A stretch of DNA of 64,000 bases from Streptomyces sp. RPA4-2 (lineage in GTDB: Bacteria; Actinomycetota; Actinomycetes; Streptomycetales; Streptomycetaceae), in NCBI RefSeq assembly GCF_012273515.2, contig NZ_CP050975.2, forward strand, positions 6,386,001 through 6,450,000, written 5' to 3'. Position 1 is the first letter of the stretch, and each line of letters opens with the position of its first letter. Of this stretch, positions 61,724 to 64,000 are shown in pieces. A program made the translations under genes and the position numbers. Under the pieces are notes generated by a model. It ran no database searches, had not been told where the DNA came from, and saw nothing but the letters and a program-made list of their open reading frames with translations.

Positions 61724-63139
61724 ATGGCAAAGGCACCTGTTCTCACGCCCCAGGCGGACGACTTCCCGCGCTGGTACCAGGACCTGATCAACAAGGCCGA
61801 GCTGGCCGACAACGGGCCGGTGCGCGGCACCATGATCATCCGGCCCTACGGGTACGGGCTGTGGGAACGGATGCAGCAGGAGATGGACGCCCGCATCAAG
61901 GCGGCGGGTGCCCAGAACGCGTACTTCCCGCTCTTCATCCCGCAGTCGTACCTGACGAAGGAGGCCGAGCACGTCGAGGGTTTCGCCCCCGAGCTCGCGG
62001 TCGTCACGCACGGCGGCGGCAAGGAGCTGGAGGAGCCGGTCGTCGTCCGCCCCACCTCCGAGACGATCATCAACGCCTCCTTCTCCAAGTGGGTGCAGAG
62101 CTACCGCGACCTGCCGCTGCTGATCAACCAGTGGGCGAACGTGGTCCGTTGGGAGATGCGACCGCGCGTGTTCCTGCGGACCACCGAGTTCCTGTGGCAG
62201 GAGGGCCACACCGCCCACGCCACGTACGAGGACGCCCGGGACTACGCGGCGTACATCCACAAGGAGGTGTACGAGGACTTCATGGTGAACGTCCTCGGCA
62301 TCGACGTGCTGCTCGGCCGCAAGACCCCGAGGGAGCGGTTCGCCGGCGCCGTCAACACCCTCACGCTCGAAGGCATGATGGGCGACGGCAAGGCCCTCCA
62401 GATGGGCACCAGCCACGAACTCGGCCAGAACTTCGCGAAGGCCTTCAACACCCAGTACCTGTCCAAGGACGGCCGCCAGGAACTCGTCTGGCAGACCTCC
62501 TGGGGGTCCTCGACCCGCATGGTCGGTGGCCTGATCATGTCGCACGGCGACGACAGCGGGTTGCGGGTGCCGCCACGGCTCGCCCCCGTCCAGGCCGTCG
62601 TCCTCGCGATCAAGGACGACGAGGCGGTTCTGGCCAAGGTCCGCGAGATCGGCGACCGGCTCTCGGCGGCGGGCGTACGGGTCCAGGTGGACGACCGCAC
62701 GGACACCCCCTTCGGCCGGCGCGCGGTCGACTGGGAGCTCAAGGGCGTACCCGTGCGCATCGAGGTCGGCCCCCGTGACCTGGAGAACGGCACCGCGATG
62801 CTGGCCCGCCGCATCCCCGGGGGCAAGGAGCCGGTCGCCCTCGACGCCCTGGCGGGACTGCTCCCCACCCTCCTGGAGGAGGACCAGGCGCTCCTCCTGG
62901 AGCAGTCGCGCGGGCGCCGTGAGTCCCGTACGTCGGACGTGGCGACGATCGAGCAGGCCGTCGAGGCCGCCACGGCCGGCGGCTGGGCCCGCATTCCGTG
63001 GGCCGACCTCGGCGAAGAGGGCGAGGCCAGGCTCGCCGAGCACTCCGTGACCGTACGGTGTCTGGTCGCCGAGGACGGGTCGGTGCCCGGCAGCGACGAC
63101 GCACCGGGTAACGTCGCGGTCGTGGCGCGCGCCTACTGA
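61724..63139 (+). CDS. proS: proline--tRNA ligase, type 3 (short form)
   Basis: Class II synthetase of 471 residues, the ProS type 3 (eukaryote/archaeal-like) form with no bacterial INS editing domain. Motif 2 is R-W-E-M-R-P-R-V-F-L-R-T-T-E-F near 142-156; the proline pocket W-Q-E-G-H-T-A-H near 158-165 and motif 3-like G-L-I-M-S-H-G-D-D near 268-276. The C-terminal extension after the anticodon-binding domain is present. ATG 61724. Streptomyces may carry another ProRS elsewhere; duplicate synthetases sometimes give resistance to inhibitors, but nothing here shows that. Confidence 0.94.
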   Translation: MAKAPVLTPQADDFPRWYQDLINKAELADNGPVRGTMIIRPYGYGLWERMQQEMDARIKAAGAQNAYFPLFIPQSYLTKEAEHVEGFAPELAVVTHGGGKELEEPVVVRPTSETIINASFSKWVQSYRDLPLLINQWANVVRWEMRPRVFLRTTEFLWQEGHTAHATYEDARDYAAYIHKEVYEDFMVNVLGIDVLLGRKTPRERFAGAVNTLTLEGMMGDGKALQMGTSHELGQNFAKAFNTQYLSKDGRQELVWQTSWGSSTRMVGGLIMSHGDDSGLRVPPRLAPVQAVVLAIKDDEAVLAKVREIGDRLSAAGVRVQVDDRTDTPFGRRAVDWELKGVPVRIEVGPRDLENGTAMLARRIPGGKEPVALDALAGLLPTLLEEDQALLLEQSRGRRESRTSDVATIEQAVEAATAGGWARIPWADLGEEGEARLAEHSVTVRCLVAEDGSVPGSDDAPGNVAVVARAY

Positions 63140-63192
63140 GCCGTCCCCGAGGGCGGCCGAAACGCCTCTTGCGCATCTGATGACGACAGGTA

Positions 63193-63225
63193 CCCCGGCG
63201 CGCGGACAGCATCTACGCGCCGGGG
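63193..63225 (+). terminator. proS terminator
   Basis: A perfect 10-bp stem CCCCGGCGCG/CGCGCCGGGG, 13-base loop, 53 bases after proS. The next 165 bases to 63390 include an AT-rich patch (AAATTATTT at 63332) that is probably the promoter zone of the following gene. Confidence 0.75.
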
Positions 63226-63390
63226 CGTACGCGTGACTACGTACCAGCTTGGTGCGAGCTGTGAGGCTTCTCCGCAGATCAGCGCACCCGCCCTCGTCAG
63301 GACACATCAGCGGCAACTGACGGGTACGTGCAAATTATTTGGGATGCCCCGGAATAGGAACACACAGGGCCCCCGGCTCGTTGTCACGAC

Positions 63391-63987
63391 GTGAGCACGA
63401 CACCACCTGTTCTTGCCGCAGAACTGGCAGGGGCGTGGGCCGACATTCAGCGGCACCACCCCGAACTGCCGGATCTGGCCGCGCCCGAGTCCCTGATCGG
63501 AGAATCGTCGTCCGCCTGCGGGCACGAACTCTCCTTCGAACGCCTGTTGCACGAGGCAGTCCATGGCATCGCCGCCGCCCGCGGAGTCCGTGACACCTCG
63601 CGCGCCGGCCGCTACCACAACCGCAGATTCCTGGCGATCGCCGAGGAGCTGGGCCTTGACCACCCCGAGGAACCGCATCCCAGCAGCGGCTTCTCGCTCG
63701 TCACGCTCAACCCCGAGGCCAAGCGCCGCTACCGCCCGACCATCGAGCGGCTGCAGCGCGCCCTCAAGGCCCACACCGCCGCGACCGCCGCCGACACGGC
63801 CCGCTCGTTCCGGGGCCCCGCCGCCCGGCACGGCTCCTCCGGAGGAGGCGTCCGCGTCAAAGCGGTCTGCGACTGCGGCCGCAACGTACGGGTCGTCCCG
63901 TCCGTGCTGGCCCAGGCGCCGATCGTGTGCGGGGGGTGCGGCAAGCCCTTCCGGATTCCGGAGGCGGTCGGGGCGGCTGCGAGCTGA
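63391..63987 (+). CDS. SprT-like putative metalloprotein with zinc ribbon
   Basis: A 198-residue protein. An H-E-A-V-H motif near 54-58 sits in a helix after a short region with conserved C-G-H-E, then G-R-Y-H-N-R-R-F-L-A-I-A-E-E-L-G-L near 73-89. This is the arrangement of SprT/SPRTN-type zinc metalloproteases, where a third His follows the HExxH helix. The C-terminal zinc ribbon is C-D-C-G ... C-G-G-C-G (near 160-185), typical of nucleic-acid-binding forms. Start is GTG at 63391. Proteolysis of DNA-protein crosslinks is the family role in eukaryotes; in bacteria it is not proven. It ends 13 bases before the window edge. Confidence 0.72.
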   Translation: MSTTPPVLAAELAGAWADIQRHHPELPDLAAPESLIGESSSACGHELSFERLLHEAVHGIAAARGVRDTSRAGRYHNRRFLAIAEELGLDHPEEPHPSSGFSLVTLNPEAKRRYRPTIERLQRALKAHTAATAADTARSFRGPAARHGSSGGGVRVKAVCDCGRNVRVVPSVLAQAPIVCGGCGKPFRIPEAVGAAAS

Positions 63988-64000
63988 GAGGACGGCTGCT

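Noticed and set aside
63351..63382. A SigR-type promoter (GGAAT ... GTT) before the SprT-like gene
   Set aside because: The spacing is 24 bases rather than about 18, so it does not fit.

Overview
The window is high-GC actinobacterial chromosome, almost certainly Streptomyces. Coding regions are strongly GC-biased at third positions, GTG starts are common, and I noticed no in-frame TTA leucine codon. The gene order also matches the conserved core of Streptomyces chromosomes as I remember it from S. coelicolor (gltX, ndgR-leuCD, hupS, rnc, smc, glcP, ftsY, nsdA, amtB-glnK-glnD, ffh). Diagnostic genes include hupS, ndgR, nsdA, the adenylylatable GlnK and a CofC-type F420 enzyme. It is mostly housekeeping DNA, with small accessory islands between conserved genes.

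Layout. 1-7.8 kb: a short repeat-bearing peptide, an FAH-family hydrolase overlapping gltX, a secreted FlgD-Ig protein, a HAD phosphatase, a five-gene tRNA-Gln/tRNA-Glu cluster, and a divergent MerR/DUF4188 pair. 8-12.6 kb: ndgR divergent from leuCD, a 76-aa protein, hupS and a small OB-like protein. 12.6-13.4 kb is a repeat-rich gap without a convincing gene. 13.4-21.8 kb: cofC, plsC-gpsA, ddl, a DUF3515 lipoprotein, a stand-alone Lrp/AsnC domain protein, thiL, rpmB and a FakA-like kinase. 21.8-27 kb: a roughly 200-bp nested palindrome, then a minus-strand pair coding for an Hsp90-like ATPase and a giant TPR protein. 27-34.7 kb: recG, rsmD-coaD, a DivIVA-like coiled-coil protein, DUF177-rpmF-rnc and mutM. 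34.8-38.8 kb: an HxlR regulator divergent from a flavodoxin-fold reductase, a SigE70-type sigma factor coupled to a membrane partner, and a secreted CAP-domain protein. 38.9-45.4 kb: acylphosphatase, a small coiled-coil protein, smc and the glucose permease glcP. 45.4-52 kb: an LLM oxidoreductase, a purine/cytosine permease, ftsY, a prim-pol-like protein and nsdA. 52-56.6 kb: amtB-glnK-glnD behind a GlnR-type operator. 56.7-64 kb: ffh, ftsH, a methyltransferase, a short type-3 prolyl-tRNA synthetase and a SprT-like putative metalloprotein.

How the genes work together. gltX lies just upstream of a cluster made only of tRNA-Glu and tRNA-Gln, the two tRNA families charged by a non-discriminating GluRS in bacteria without GlnRS. 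ftsY and ffh (the SRP receptor and SRP GTPase) lie 7.5 kb apart. amtB-glnK-glnD is a complete ammonium-sensing unit. DUF177, rpmF and rnc form a ribosome/RNA-processing unit. plsC and gpsA supply phosphatidic acid precursors.

The least explained items are the Hsp90-like/TPR pair, whose TPR gene has a likely 3' frameshift in a G6 tract; the duplicated-motif peptide at the left edge; the 204-bp nested palindrome; the insert in the SMC hinge; the possible CTG start of the DUF177 gene; and the SprT-like protein at the right edge.
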